23,292 nt of DNA, taken from NCBI GenBank assembly GCA_002751075.1, contig NAOQ01000725.1, forward strand, positions 11,304 through 34,595, in the 5' to 3' direction. This DNA is from Ichthyophonus hoferi. Lineage: Eukaryota > Opisthokonta > Ichthyosporea > Ichthyophonida > Ichthyophonidae. The first letter of the stretch is position 1. Each line of letters opens with the position of its first letter. The notes under the pieces were generated by a model. It was not told where the DNA came from, ran no database searches, and was given only the letters and a program-made list of their open reading frames with translations. The translations under genes were made by a program, and so were the position numbers. Shown here piece after piece: positions 1 through 9,860 of this stretch.

Positions 1-345
1 AATATAATATAATATAGTATAGTATAGTATAGTATAGTATAGTATAGTATAGGATAGGATAGGATAGGATAGGATAGGATAGGATAATATAATATAGTAT
101 AGTATAGTATAGTATAGTATAGTATAATATTGAATAGGATAGGATATTATAATATAGTATAGGATAGGATAGGATAAGATAAGATAGGATAGGATAGGAT
201 AAGATAAGATAGGATAGGATAGGATATTATAATATAGTATAGGATAGGATAGGAGAGGATAGGATATGATATCTTAGTATAGTATAGTATAGGATAGGGA
301 AGGATATTATAATATAGTATAGTATAGGATAGTATTAGGATAGGA
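1..345. repeat. C-poor pentanucleotide minisatellite (ATAGT/ATAGG)
   Basis: Tandem ATAGT and ATAGG pentamers with ATAAT/AAGAT variants. The plus strand has almost no C over some 350 bases. There is a higher order: a 20-base cassette built on TATTATAATATAGTAT recurs at 1, 81, 141, 221 and 301, so the spacing is 80, 60, 80 and 80 bases. It lies upstream of the first recognisable exon of the plus-strand KA1 gene and is probably intronic, but no exon to its left is visible, so that is inference. Confidence 0.9.
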
Positions 346-657
346 TAGGATTTTCTAGTATAGTATAATATAATATAGTATAATATGCATCTATTATACC
401 TTTATCGTATGTGCAGCAGGTATTATATATATTATTATATATATTATTATATTATATTATATTATATCATTAATTGTATGCCAAACACAATAATCGCGCC
501 CTAGTGATTAACCAATATAGCTGGCGATTGATTACCAAGTACTATTAATCACAAATCCACCTACATGAGTGTTGCAGAGAGCCATATTAATCGCTATTTT
601 ATATTTATCTAATCTATGTATACTAATTTAATCCATATTCTATCCAATCACCTACAG
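346..657 (+). other. probable intron sequence before first visible KA1-gene exon
   Basis: AT-rich stretch with ATTAT-type simple sequence around 424-470 and no recognisable coding. It ends in CCTACAG at 651-657, a good 3' splice site directly before the coding frame that starts at 658. The matching donor is probably outside the window. Confidence 0.5.
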
Positions 658-2397
658 AAATGTGTCACTGTGACTTCCCCCCCATTAGAAAGAGTCTTAA
701 CCTGTCCCGGACGGGCGGCGTTAGCAATGCGTGACTTCTCTAATCAGGCAATGGATGATTTAAGTATGGATAGTAATAATATCAACAGTAAAAATGGTAA
801 ATTTAGACGTATATCCAGTGGCCCCCCCGGCCTATGTTCACAACAATCTATTGTACCCCTCAGAGGTACTGTACAACCCCTACGACCCGCACAGGTAAGG
901 GTATAGTAGGTTAGAGTAGGTTATAGTAGGTTATAGTAGGTTATAATATGGTAGGTTATAATATAGTAGGTTATAGTAGGGTATTGTAGAGTAGGGTAGG
1001 GTAGGGTAGGGTAGAGTGATCGTATCGTATAGTAGGGTGATAGTAGAATGGTATTGGTATATAGAATATATATATATATATATATATATTATAATTTACT
1101 GTTTATCAAGCTCTCTGTTCAGTTCTACTTGAGGCAATAAATAAGCCCCATGTACTATCATTAGAATGTGGGTTATAGTAATTATTACGTAATCTTATGC
1201 TTAAATGATTGCACCGCTCTACCAGTAAAATAAAACTTTTGGATCTGGACGTACATACACTCTCATATATATAGACAGACACCTTACAGTCTAATTAATT
1301 ATTAATTACTTGCAGTTAATCAGTAATTAACTTATTATAACCCTGCTCTCCTATAGGTTGTCAAGCGATCCGTATCAATGTTCCACCCCCCTGCTAATAG
1401 AAATGGTTTATTTGATTCTAGAGATGTAACTGACTTTGTAGTGGCTGCAGCTGCAGCAGGATTCCAGAAACCTAGTAGGAGGTGAGCATAGGCATATAGG
1501 GCAGGATGGTTGATGCAGTGATATCCTGATTGCATTTTGGTCTTTATGGATCTAATGTCTACATATTTCATTGGGGCTATTGAGTAATGCGAGTTATTTA
1601 TATTCACCAATCTGGGAATATTAATTAGAAATTAATTTGCCATTGCTTTGAATTGCAGCCATTCTATCACAGGTGTATATTACCAATTAGTACTAATTAC
1701 CACTGATGGTATAATCCAATAAAAAAGGTCACTAATCAGTACTAATCACTACCAATCACAGACGAGTATCAATGTCCACTATAGCCCGGGAGAAAATGGA
1801 CGTAGAAACTTCATGCAGAAGACTGTCTAACCAATTGGAACCAAGAGTAACTGAAATTAAATGTGTAAAGGGCACCTTTCAATTGGCTCTCACCACTGTT
1901 AAATTTACTCCTGATGAATTAGTGGCTGAGGTGACAAGGGTACTGACAATGTTGAACATATTCTTTATACAGGTAGGGTAATAGTGTATATATATATTGT
2001 ACAGTAGATATATGTATATGTATGTATACTTAGTGCACGTAGGGTAACAATATAATCTCCAGGTATCAATAGGTATGTACATGGATAGGGCTAAGAGGTT
2101 GATGCAATGTCCTCCTGATTGTATTTCTTTTAATTTTCATGGCATGCTTCATAGTGTTCCTATGGGATTGATGTGGTATAGGAGATTATCTCACCCTATA
2201 TGTATATATACATACAGACGGACCGCTACACAGTGATATGCTTCAACTCCAACTCGTATGAGAAAGTAGAGATAGAGATAGCTATAGTTAAAGTGTGGTT
2301 ACTATCACTAATAGGAATTAGAATAAGGCGAAATAATGGGAGTACCTGGTTATATAAACAGATCTATAGCAAGATAGTAAATAGTATAAAGGTGTAA
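658..2397 (+). CDS. C-terminal part of a KA1-domain protein kinase (MARK/PAR-1/Kin1-like), 5' partial
   Basis: Exons read as 658-894, 1357-1481, 1762-1972, 2063-about 2232, and about 2322 or 2328-2397, ending in TAA. The first four junctions keep one frame and use GTAAGG, GTGAGC and GTAGGG donors with TAG/CAG acceptors. The first two exons code for a Ser/Pro-rich linker with basic-Ser motifs (FRRISS, KRSVSM); exon 3 opens with RRVSM. Exon 3 then enters a KA1 fold (CVKGTFQLALTT, FTPDELVAEVTRVL), exon 4 continues it (LMQCPPDCISF, MWYRRLSH), and the last exon gives the usual KA1 end (STWLYKQIYSKIV). In this family KA1 binds acidic membrane lipids and restrains the kinase. The kinase and UBA parts must lie left of the window. 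The last junction is uncertain: the best-looking acceptor (2313-2314) with the donor at 2202 makes a stop, while a GTGATA donor at 2233 keeps the frame. MARK/Kin1 is favoured over other KA1 kinases, without proof. Confidence 0.72.
895..1060 (+). repeat. GTAGGTTATA/GGGTA repeats at intron start, with G-quadruplex motif
   Basis: The intron behind exon 658-894 opens with the donor GTAAGG and runs straight into imperfect repeats of TATAGTAGGT, then GGGTA. Four GGG tracts separated by TA (994-996, 999-1001, 1004-1006, 1009-1011) make a textbook G-quadruplex motif on the sense strand. Many units contain GTAGGT or GTAGGG, which real donors in this window also use (1973 on +, 21230 on -). Confidence 0.8.
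1066..1089. repeat. (AT)n microsatellite
   Basis: Twelve uninterrupted AT units in the first visible intron of the KA1 gene. Confidence 0.95.
1508..1592 (+). pseudogene. decayed duplicate of a KA1-domain exon inside an intron
   Basis: Bases 1508-1537 match 2097-2126 of the genuine KA1 exon at 25 of 30 positions without gaps. In the matching frame the intron reads LMQ-stop-YPDCI..F, against LMQCPPDCI..F in the exon, and weaker gapped similarity runs on to about 1592. It lies between exons 1357-1481 and 1762-1972, upstream of its partner. The in-frame TGA (Cys codon TGT in the exon) and the lack of clear flanking splice sites suggest a dead exon copy, though use as an alternative C-terminus cannot be excluded. 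Confidence 0.6.
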
Positions 2398-2401
2398 TAA
2401 A
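2396..2401 (+). terminator. poly(A) signal overlapping the KA1-gene stop codon
   Basis: AATAAA shares two bases with the TAA stop at 2395-2397. It is the first canonical signal after the coding end, so the 3' UTR would be very short. Confidence 0.5.
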
Positions 2402-2898
2402 TAGGTTTGATTGGTGGCCCTTCATTAAATAATTAAGGAGGGTTTAAATGCTTAGTTGTAGATTATATACGTATGTATCTCAATATGCACTGATCTATTG
2501 ACCCCGATCATTGGTGCATTTACTTAGTGCAGAGCACAATCTTGTGTTTGATTGGATTGGCATATAAATAGCGTAGCGAATTACTGCTTCTAATCTAGTG
2601 CTGAACTATAAATTAATCTATACTTCATGAATCAATCTAATCCTTGATAGGTTATGAATCAGTGATATATGCCTAATAAAGTAATGATGTGATTAGAGAA
2701 GGGTCAATAAACTGTGACTATATATGGGGTTATTACACCGATCATCGACCTCAAAGGGCCATATAACTTGTAAATATGAGCCGAAATTCTGTTCTAGCCC
2801 TACTCATCTACCAGTCTGGTGCTAATAATTAATTAACAATAATTAGACAAGTCTGAGTATATTATAGGCTATACAGTATACATTGCTATATAATATAG
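2402..2898. other. intergenic, nothing recognised
   Basis: AT-rich sequence between the KA1 gene and the coding-like remnant. No long frame, RNA gene or clear repeat seen. Confidence 0.5.
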
Positions 2899-3393
2899 TT
2901 GTACGAACTATACAAATTATATATAAAAATACATTCAAATACATACGGATATTATTGTCATAGTTTGATTATTATTACCTATAATAATGCTGTTATATTT
3001 CAAAGGTCAATACCTCGGTCCCCTTTATACAATGTCATTGATGTAGTAACACAGGACTCATTTCAAGGAGTTTATTTATTGATTTTCTTACGTATTTATT
3101 GTTGGCTACTTACTCAATTATCTATTTATAATGATGTAATAACTGAGCTCTCGTTGGTAGACATAATGGCGTACATAAAATATTAATTAGCATGGCCACA
3201 ACCACGCGCCAATCTATTTGATCTGACCAAGACCATGTACATTTATATTACCCTTTTGGACACTGGTGTCACGAGCGCTTAAAATGGGATGTCTTTATTT
3301 AGATTACTAGGGTCTATATATAATCATCCAATTGGAAGCCCTCATGCAGATAAAAGAAGAGTATTAAAGAAAAATTTCGGTAATGCAGAATAG
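2899..3393 (+). pseudogene. unrecognised coding-like remnant
   Basis: One forward frame stays open for most of about 165 codons, interrupted about twice. At this base composition a stop is expected about every 13 codons, so the stretch looks like old coding sequence. Segments such as RSPLYNVIDVVTQDSFQGVY and LFRLLGSIYNHPIGSPHADK look protein-like, but I recognise no family. It lies between the convergent KA1 and BUD23 genes, with no clear start or splice sites. It could be a decayed host gene or a piece of a mobile element. Confidence 0.35.
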
Positions 3394-3784
3394 GCTGTTT
3401 TGACAAAACATGTACAGTTTATTTATGTTGCTAGATATTATACTTTTGAGTATAAACTAACCTCCAGGGTGTAAATCTAACTAGAGTTTATTCACTCATA
3501 CGACATTACTATTACAATAGCAACTGTCAACTACAATCTACAAAGGCAGACTGTCAAAATGACTGTGAACCAATGGAAAACGACTTAGAATTAGATACTC
3601 CAGATTAATGGGTGACCAGTGTACTAATAACTCTTCATCGGAGAATCAACCAATTAACGTTGGCACTTCTTCACAATCATCACAATTATTATTATTATAT
3701 GGCACCTGTCCACATATTGGTTTACTATAAAAAATATATAAAAGATCATAAGCATAACCTTAGCACCACAATGATGTGTATGTA
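3394..3784. other. 3' flank of BUD23, nothing recognised
   Basis: AT-rich sequence downstream of the BUD23 stop. TTTATT (AATAAA on the minus strand) occurs near 3488 and 3419, both far from the stop, so I do not assign a poly(A) site. Confidence 0.4.
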
Positions 3785-6700
3785 CTAGAATCTAGGCTTT
3801 CTCTTCCTTGCTGTAAATTTACTATCACTCTGTGTATCCTTTCCTTGTTTTCTGGCCTGTTCTTTCTTCCTTAGCACCCAGTCCTTTCCTTTAATATTAC
3901 CTCGTGCCCTTCCTTTACGAATCCTTGCTCTCCTATTATGTGTGAGCGTGAGTGTTACCATTTATATTTTACACTCAGTATATAGTACTACAAATCGCTG
4001 TATGATTGTGGGTATATATGTACACAGTATAACAGGAGTCATACCCTCTTTACCTCATCTATTATATATATATATGTTCATAAATGAAGATGCGATAACT
4101 TAAAATAATATTCTTACTGATTAAAAATCAGTTACTGTTACCCTCTAATATATTTATAAATGTACATCAGACTTTTTAATAAGAGGATCTTACTGGTTAA
4201 CAGGCACTGTCTTATCATCTGCATCAGTCAATCCTTGAGGCACTGACGCGCCACTAGATCCAGCGAATAAGCAAAGGAATATCCTGAGAGGGCAAGGGTT
4301 AGGCTATATAGACTGGAGTATAGACCCCACAGTACGGTAGAGTAGGAGTGTGATACAGCAGTTGAATCAATGCAAAGTATTGATATCAGTCCTTGGGCTG
4401 AGATTGAGGCTCATGTTGTACGCAGGCTAGAGGCAGTAAGTATTAGTCTAAAACACCTATTTTTAATAAATAAAATACGTCACATCATAAAAAATATCAT
4501 TATGGTATGACGAGCTGGCATGTGTTAATGTCCTATTAAATAAAGTTTTATCTGGACAATTAAATAATAATATTTCAAAAAGTTATCATGGAAAGATTAG
4601 TCGTAGCTGATTTTAAAAAGAGTTAAGTGATTTACTTTATTGGAGTAATAAAAAATTAACCTGACAATGCTTACTATCAGTGAATATTTCTAGAATACAG
4701 ACTACTAATCCTAACCCAAATACTTGGAGGCAGCTGAAAGTATGTCCGAGACTACTGATGCAATACATACTATACTAGGATAAAATGCGATATGCTATAA
4801 TGTAATACATACAATATTAGGATATAATGTAATATGTTATGATGTAAGCATAGGCCGAGGTTCCTGTTTTACCTTAACTTACTGTGACATACATAAATAC
4901 ATACCAATTAAGCTGGTCTATAGATATAAGGACCCCTATTATTATAGTATGTATGTATTATACGATTATACTTTTATATCTTTATACTACTATATCTGAT
5001 ATTAATTTGCAAAGAGAAAAGGGTTCTAGCCTCCCCTATAAATAGCATTCGACGTATTAAGTATAGTTATATCAGCACTTTATGGTAAACAACACTTTGC
5101 ATTCTCTTAATAAACCTTAGCTTATATCTATCCACCTACCAGACCATACGCAATCCTATTGGGCACAAGTCACATGTACAATAAATACGTATAAAATATC
5201 ATAGGTACAATAAAAAATGAAGAAAGGTTGGGATTAGAGTGAGAAAAGGAGACATACTTCTTAGCTTTGGTACTATTTGGGTAGTCAACTACTACACCTC
5301 CAGTAAATCCACTCTTCATTGCAGCTCCAGTGATTAGCTCTAACTGTTGAGGAGTTTCAGGATAGAACTGGAACACAGCTATAACCATATATAGTAATAC
5401 CATATATAGTAATGGAAATGATAAGGATTCAAGGGTAGGTTAGGATAGGTTAATATACACATATATATATATATATATACATATAAATCTACAATTAATA
5501 CACCGTCACCACGTATTATATTGGGTAAAATAGAGTCGTTTTAAAATAAGAACGTGATAGGATATTGCAGTTAATCAACAATTAATTACTATTAAAAATT
5601 AAAAGTAAAATAATGACTTGTCCCAGCCAATTAAACCCATCTTCTAAATTTTAAATTTTAAAGTGTACTAGACAGTGGCAAAACAATTAATTGCAGTAAT
5701 TGTGGTGGGCCATGTAAAACGTATAGTACTTTACTAATAATATATATACATATCCACAACTGCTATCCCTATACCACCACCTTCCTTTTTTGAAATCAAC
5801 AGCAATTGATATATTTACATCAACATTGTACATACCACATATTTCAATTAGGGCTCTTGAATATATAGACCAAGTACCCAGTTGAATTACAACACAATGC
5901 ACTACACTATCAATAATAGTATATAGTCTAGTGTTATAGTAAACGACCATCTAGCACTGACCTCTAGCCCCCTTAGCCATGGCTGCATATAGGGTGGAGA
6001 AGAATCGTTGGAGGCGTTTCTTGGGAACATGTGTCTTATGATCAGCATTACATAGCCATTGAAGTGCGGAAATACTGAGAAAGAGAAAGAATATAATGCG
6101 TGAGATGACATTATTCTTGGAACAAGAAACCATCATGCCAACTGGCGGATAAATGATTGGTATATGCAGGAATGCATATACAATAGTACAGAAAATAGTA
6201 GACATAATAATGTGCATAATAATACATATAATTGTGCATACAGAACTGAACCTCCCCACATACCTTATAACCCCATCAAACATGCCAGGCCTAAACCCAA
6301 CCCCATCTCCCATATCATGCCATAACAGGTCCCCCTCCACCTCTCGCTGCATGGCAATCCCTGGAGCATTAATGAGTGTTAATTATGAATTCACATAATA
6401 AATTATATCCAATCACACATGACCCTTTTAATCGGTAATAATTAAATCCCTGGAATATTTGTGAGTTATTATGAATTTACATAACAAATTATATCCAATC
6501 ACATCACTCTAATTCTTCATCAGCAATAATTAAATCCCTGGAATATTTATGTGTTAGCTATGAATTCACATAAAAATTTATATCCAATCATGCACCTTCT
6601 ACTTCTTATTCCACAGCATTCCATTAAGTCGTAATCAGTAATAATTACACCCCTATAATTTAACATACATACTTCGCACTCCAATATTCCCCATTAGATC

Positions 6701-8695
6701 TTGACTCAAATTCAGCTTTAACTATTCGTTGCTTTATATCCTTAAAATAATTCATATGGAAAATAAACATAGATTTAATGTTAATCAGAATGTAATAAAA
6801 TATCTTGCACCAATCACTGCATTCTAATAAATACGTGTAAATATCAATTAATTATAACATTAAATGTGTATTGTTCAATATGCATTTGTAAAACTTATCT
6901 CATATTATATCATATCTTCGCATGTAGCCCTGTAATACACAAACGATTATATATATACCATAGACATTATTATATCCATATTAAATCATATCACCGAGGT
7001 GATAGACGGTCCTATAATATATAGTAGATAGTGTAGTATTTAGTGTATAGTTGATAGTGTATACTATATATTACCTAACATGTGGGGACTTATATCCATT
7101 CCTATCCACACGTGTTCGTCAGCCGTGAGCTCCTCTCCACTAATACCTGACCCACAGCCAATGTCTAGCAAGAGACAAGGCTATCAATAGAATGAGTATA
7201 TATATATATGATAGTATAATATAGACATGCATAAATCAATATGTGTATAGGAAAAGAAAAAAGGATGAAAGAGCAATCATTAAACCTGAATCTAATCCGC
7301 TTTACAATCTAGCTTACTATTGGTCCCTTACAGGGCCATAATCGATGCTTTAGTCATGTAATTGAAGGAAAAAGCAATTAATAAGCAATCAAATACCTAA
7401 TTCGGGATTCATCAAAAAAAGGTCCAGAACCAATGGAATATTATTGGCTAAATAAAAGGCAGCTCTTAGTAGATCTACCAGTGATTGGGACAAAAAAAAT
7501 GTAGTTCTACCAGTGGCTAAAAGGACAAATTTATATATAGAATCATACCAATTCGTGTCATTTGATTGATGCGTGGTATTTTTTAAAAAATTACGAAAAA
7601 GTTAAAAACAGAACTGGAACAAGAACCACGTATATAATACTTAATTTGACAGGTGATATTCTGTAGTATTCCAATGCAATCATAGAGAATGAGAATTACA
7701 CCAATCAGTAAAGAGAATAGGTGGAATCACATGATATACAACCAATAAACACTCACATGGTCTTCAGGAAGAGCCAATAATTCGACAGCACGTTGCGTCA
7801 TCTGGGTCTGAATTGACATCATACGTGAACTATATAGGTAGATAAAAATATAGATGAGAATGTAGTGAATTATATTGTATTGATTATATTATATTATATA
7901 TAGATATAGATATAAAAGAGGATAATTATTGGACTTTAATTAAGAGTATATTATAACACAACACAATCATATAATATATAATAACTTAATACAATCTGAA
8001 CATATAGGATTGTTGCTTAATAATTAAAACAGGATTGTATGGTAACTTTTTATAGTATTGTATTATGTTATATTACACTATATTATAATACAGTTGAATG
8101 CATAGAAAGATATAGAGCAATAAGCACCCACAATAATACACATAAACCATATCATTTCACGCCAATTATTAATATTTATAGTGATAGTTATAATTATAAT
8201 TATAATGATAGTTAAAAACACATACTTGGTTGAATATTTGGCGGCTTCTTCAGCATTGTAGAACTGTATATGTGTATGGTATAGTTAATATAATATAATA
8301 TGGTATATGGCATTATATACAGATATAGTAAATGCACGTCGGTATTTCTAAATATCTATAATATTATAGTATATAGTATAGGATGTATATGTACAATTGT
8401 ATGTATGTGGTCCCGATGTGTGGACGTAGTATAGGATAAGTAATTAAAATAGCTAATTAAAGTACACAAAATGGTATATAAAATGGTATAATTGATTACG
8501 CTGCTTAAAAATAACAGTACCTTTTGCTAAAAAGATGACATGTTCTAAGCCTTGTTATAAATATATTATGATTATAGTGTAGATATATGCAGATATAGAT
8601 ATAGGTAGAGATGGGAGGGGACGAAGAGGGACCAAACGCTGTAGCCAATGCCTACTTACAATTTCGGCCGGAGCCACGTGTTCTGGCCTGGACAT
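3785..8695 (-). CDS. BUD23: 18S rRNA (guanine-N7)-methyltransferase Bud23, nine exons
   Basis: Exons in coding order: 8660-8695, 8226-8263, 7757-7829, 7075-7180, 6264-6360, 5962-6074, 5258-5378, 4194-4283, 3785-3932. They sum to 822 bases, or 273 aa plus TAG, close to yeast Bud23 (275). Every junction is GT..AG and keeps frame. The start [12 protein letters not shown] is the family's N-terminus. Residues 52-61 carry the SAM-binding motif [10 protein letters not shown], 117-128 [12 protein letters not shown], about 182-194 the [11 protein letters not shown] segment, and the basic end closes with RKRKPRF. In known species Bud23, with Trm112, makes the conserved m7G in 18S rRNA (G1575 in yeast) and helps pre-40S maturation and export in the nucleus. 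The seventh intron may host a small opposite-strand gene, and intron 4 carries a triplicated 3' splice site. Identification is secure; individual exon ends are inferred from frame and consensus. Confidence 0.96.
4305..4310 (+). promoter_or_regulatory. TATA-like box for the nested small gene
   Basis: TATATA lies 60 bases before the candidate ATG at 4370, just outside BUD23 exon 8. It is weak support in such AT-rich DNA. Confidence 0.25.
4370..5184 (+). CDS. possible nested three-exon small protein (48 aa) in BUD23 intron 7
   Basis: Exons 4370-4435, 4701-4739 and 5143-5184 (147 bases, 48 aa plus TAA). All three meet in phase 0 and are flanked by good sites: GTAAGT and GTATGT donors, AATACAG and CTACCAG acceptors. 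Exon 1 reads [20 protein letters not shown], exon 2 [13 protein letters not shown], and exon 3 [13 protein letters not shown]. The composition is protein-like (two Trp, several charged residues) in otherwise stop-rich DNA. AATAAA overlaps the stop (5180-5185) and a TATA-like box lies 60 bases upstream. It is antisense to BUD23 and wholly inside one of its introns. I recognise no family. It could be a true microprotein gene, part of a longer transcript with a missed exon in 4740-5142, or chance; the splice signals are the main argument. Confidence 0.38.
5461..5479. repeat. (AT)n microsatellite
   Basis: Uninterrupted AT run in BUD23 intron 6, next to short GGTAGGTTAGGATAGGTTA sequence related to the repeats at the left end of the window. 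Confidence 0.85.
6356..6647 (-). repeat. tandem repeat carrying three copies of the BUD23 intron 4 acceptor
   Basis: Three imperfect units start at 6356, 6445 and 6533 (89, 88 and about 115 bases; the third has an insertion of roughly 27). Each begins with AATCCCTGGA and carries a conserved AATT.ATATCCAATCA.. core and an AATAATTA end. On the minus strand each unit ends in CCAG/GGATT. The unit nearest the exon is the genuine acceptor of BUD23 exon 5 (AG at 6361-6362); the others place near-identical AGs at 6450-6451 and 6538-6539. A fourth, weaker start may follow at 6646. Confidence 0.85.
7181..7756 (-). other. BUD23 intron 3
   Basis: AT-rich intron of 576 bases. A TTGATGA-like box near 7405 was checked as a snoRNA box C, but no partner box D was found. 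Nothing else recognised. Confidence 0.6.
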
Positions 8696-8856
8696 GATGT
8701 CTGTTTATGAAAATAAATATAAAGAGGGAAGTGACGTATTATATATGTGTGTATAGCAATATAGTGCACATACACCCATACACCCTATAATATATAAAAA
8801 TAGTTGCGTGTATAGTATATAGTATATACTCTGGTTATTGCAAATGAGATACTGTA

Positions 8857-8862
8857 CACGTG
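8857..8862. promoter_or_regulatory. CACGTG E-box upstream of BUD23
   Basis: Palindromic CACGTG, 162 bases upstream of the BUD23 start codon. The other complete ribosome-biogenesis gene here has the same hexamer at a similar distance. It is a known target of Myc/Max-type and other bHLH factors; function here is inference. Confidence 0.4.
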
Positions 8863-9860
8863 AACTCTTCACATATTTGAAGATATAATTGCCCAATAGA
8901 ATAGATATGTTAAAATGTGAATTATTTTGAAGTTAAAATTTAAAATAGATTAAGTCCTAATTAATTGCTAAGATTAATATTAATTGTCAATTAATCGCTA
9001 TTTATAATATTTATTATTGGCTAATTGTTGAGATTAATATTAATCTTTTGGTTAGCCCATCACTGACTGTAACTATACAATTATAAGCCAATTAACAATA
9101 ATTTAAAACAATCGTATATTTTTAAATATATATTTTTTCCCGCTTTTAAAAAATAAGGAGCAGTCTATATACTACTTTTATCAAAATTATCAGATCAGTA
9201 TTGGCTATTTGACTGCTATTTTCTGGTCTGGAATTACTTATTCCTAAGATTATATGGTCTAATATAGTATGGAATGATATATATATAGTTCATTTAGACA
9301 TTGCCTGTCTAATCAAAATAATGATTCGATATTATTTTTCTAATTATTTATTATGAACGGCTTTCGTTTATTATAATTTTTATCAATTAAATGCAAATAC
9401 ATCATTGGTCAATACACATAAAATAGTAAACTAGTTTAATTATTTTAATTCCCTTACTAGATCAGCCTCTCTTTGTTACAAATCATTTGATTCTAAAAAT
9501 ATACTTTTTCTATCATTCCGTTTCTATTTATTGTCAGCTATCGTTTATTAGCTGTTTTAAATAACCCCACCTTTCTAATCAGAGAGGGCAGTAATCCTGA
9601 CTACTTTCAACAAGCAATCTAGAATTAAAAAACTCTCTTGACTCACGTCCCGTATCAGTAGATTTATCTAGACTTTATTAACGTACATAAAGCAAACATG
9701 TAAACCACTAAAGTTACATTGAAGGCACGTAATTAAATTAGTAGTCACGATCCTATAGGAAGCCTAGTAATTAAGCGGTCTTCCCCATAGGATAAACCTA
9801 ACACATGACATTTATTGTGTGCAAATTATACTGCTATAGTTAGAGTCAATTAATATTATA
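8863..9860. other. intergenic, AT-rich, nothing firm
   Basis: About 1 kb without a gene. The element AATTG(C/T)T(A/G)AGATTAATATTAAT occurs twice, near 8960 and 9026, as an imperfect direct repeat with an internal palindrome. A minus-strand AATAAA-type site (TTTATT near 9673) could serve the decayed unit to its right. Nothing else seen. Confidence 0.4.

Noticed and set aside
1-345. CRISPR-like array from the regular 80-base spacing
   Set aside because: The sequence between cassettes is itself simple repeat, not unique spacers, and the genome is eukaryotic.
991-1011. Interstitial telomere repeat
   Set aside because: GGGTA repeats differ from TTAGGG-type telomeres and grade into local TATAGTAGGT repeats.
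5951-6352. 133-codon minus-strand ORF read as one protein
   Set aside because: It is BUD23 exons 5 and 6 read through intron 5; the intron part is not conserved sequence.
6153-6398. 81-codon plus-strand ORF
   Set aside because: Antisense of BUD23 exon 5 and its flanking introns; no independent support.
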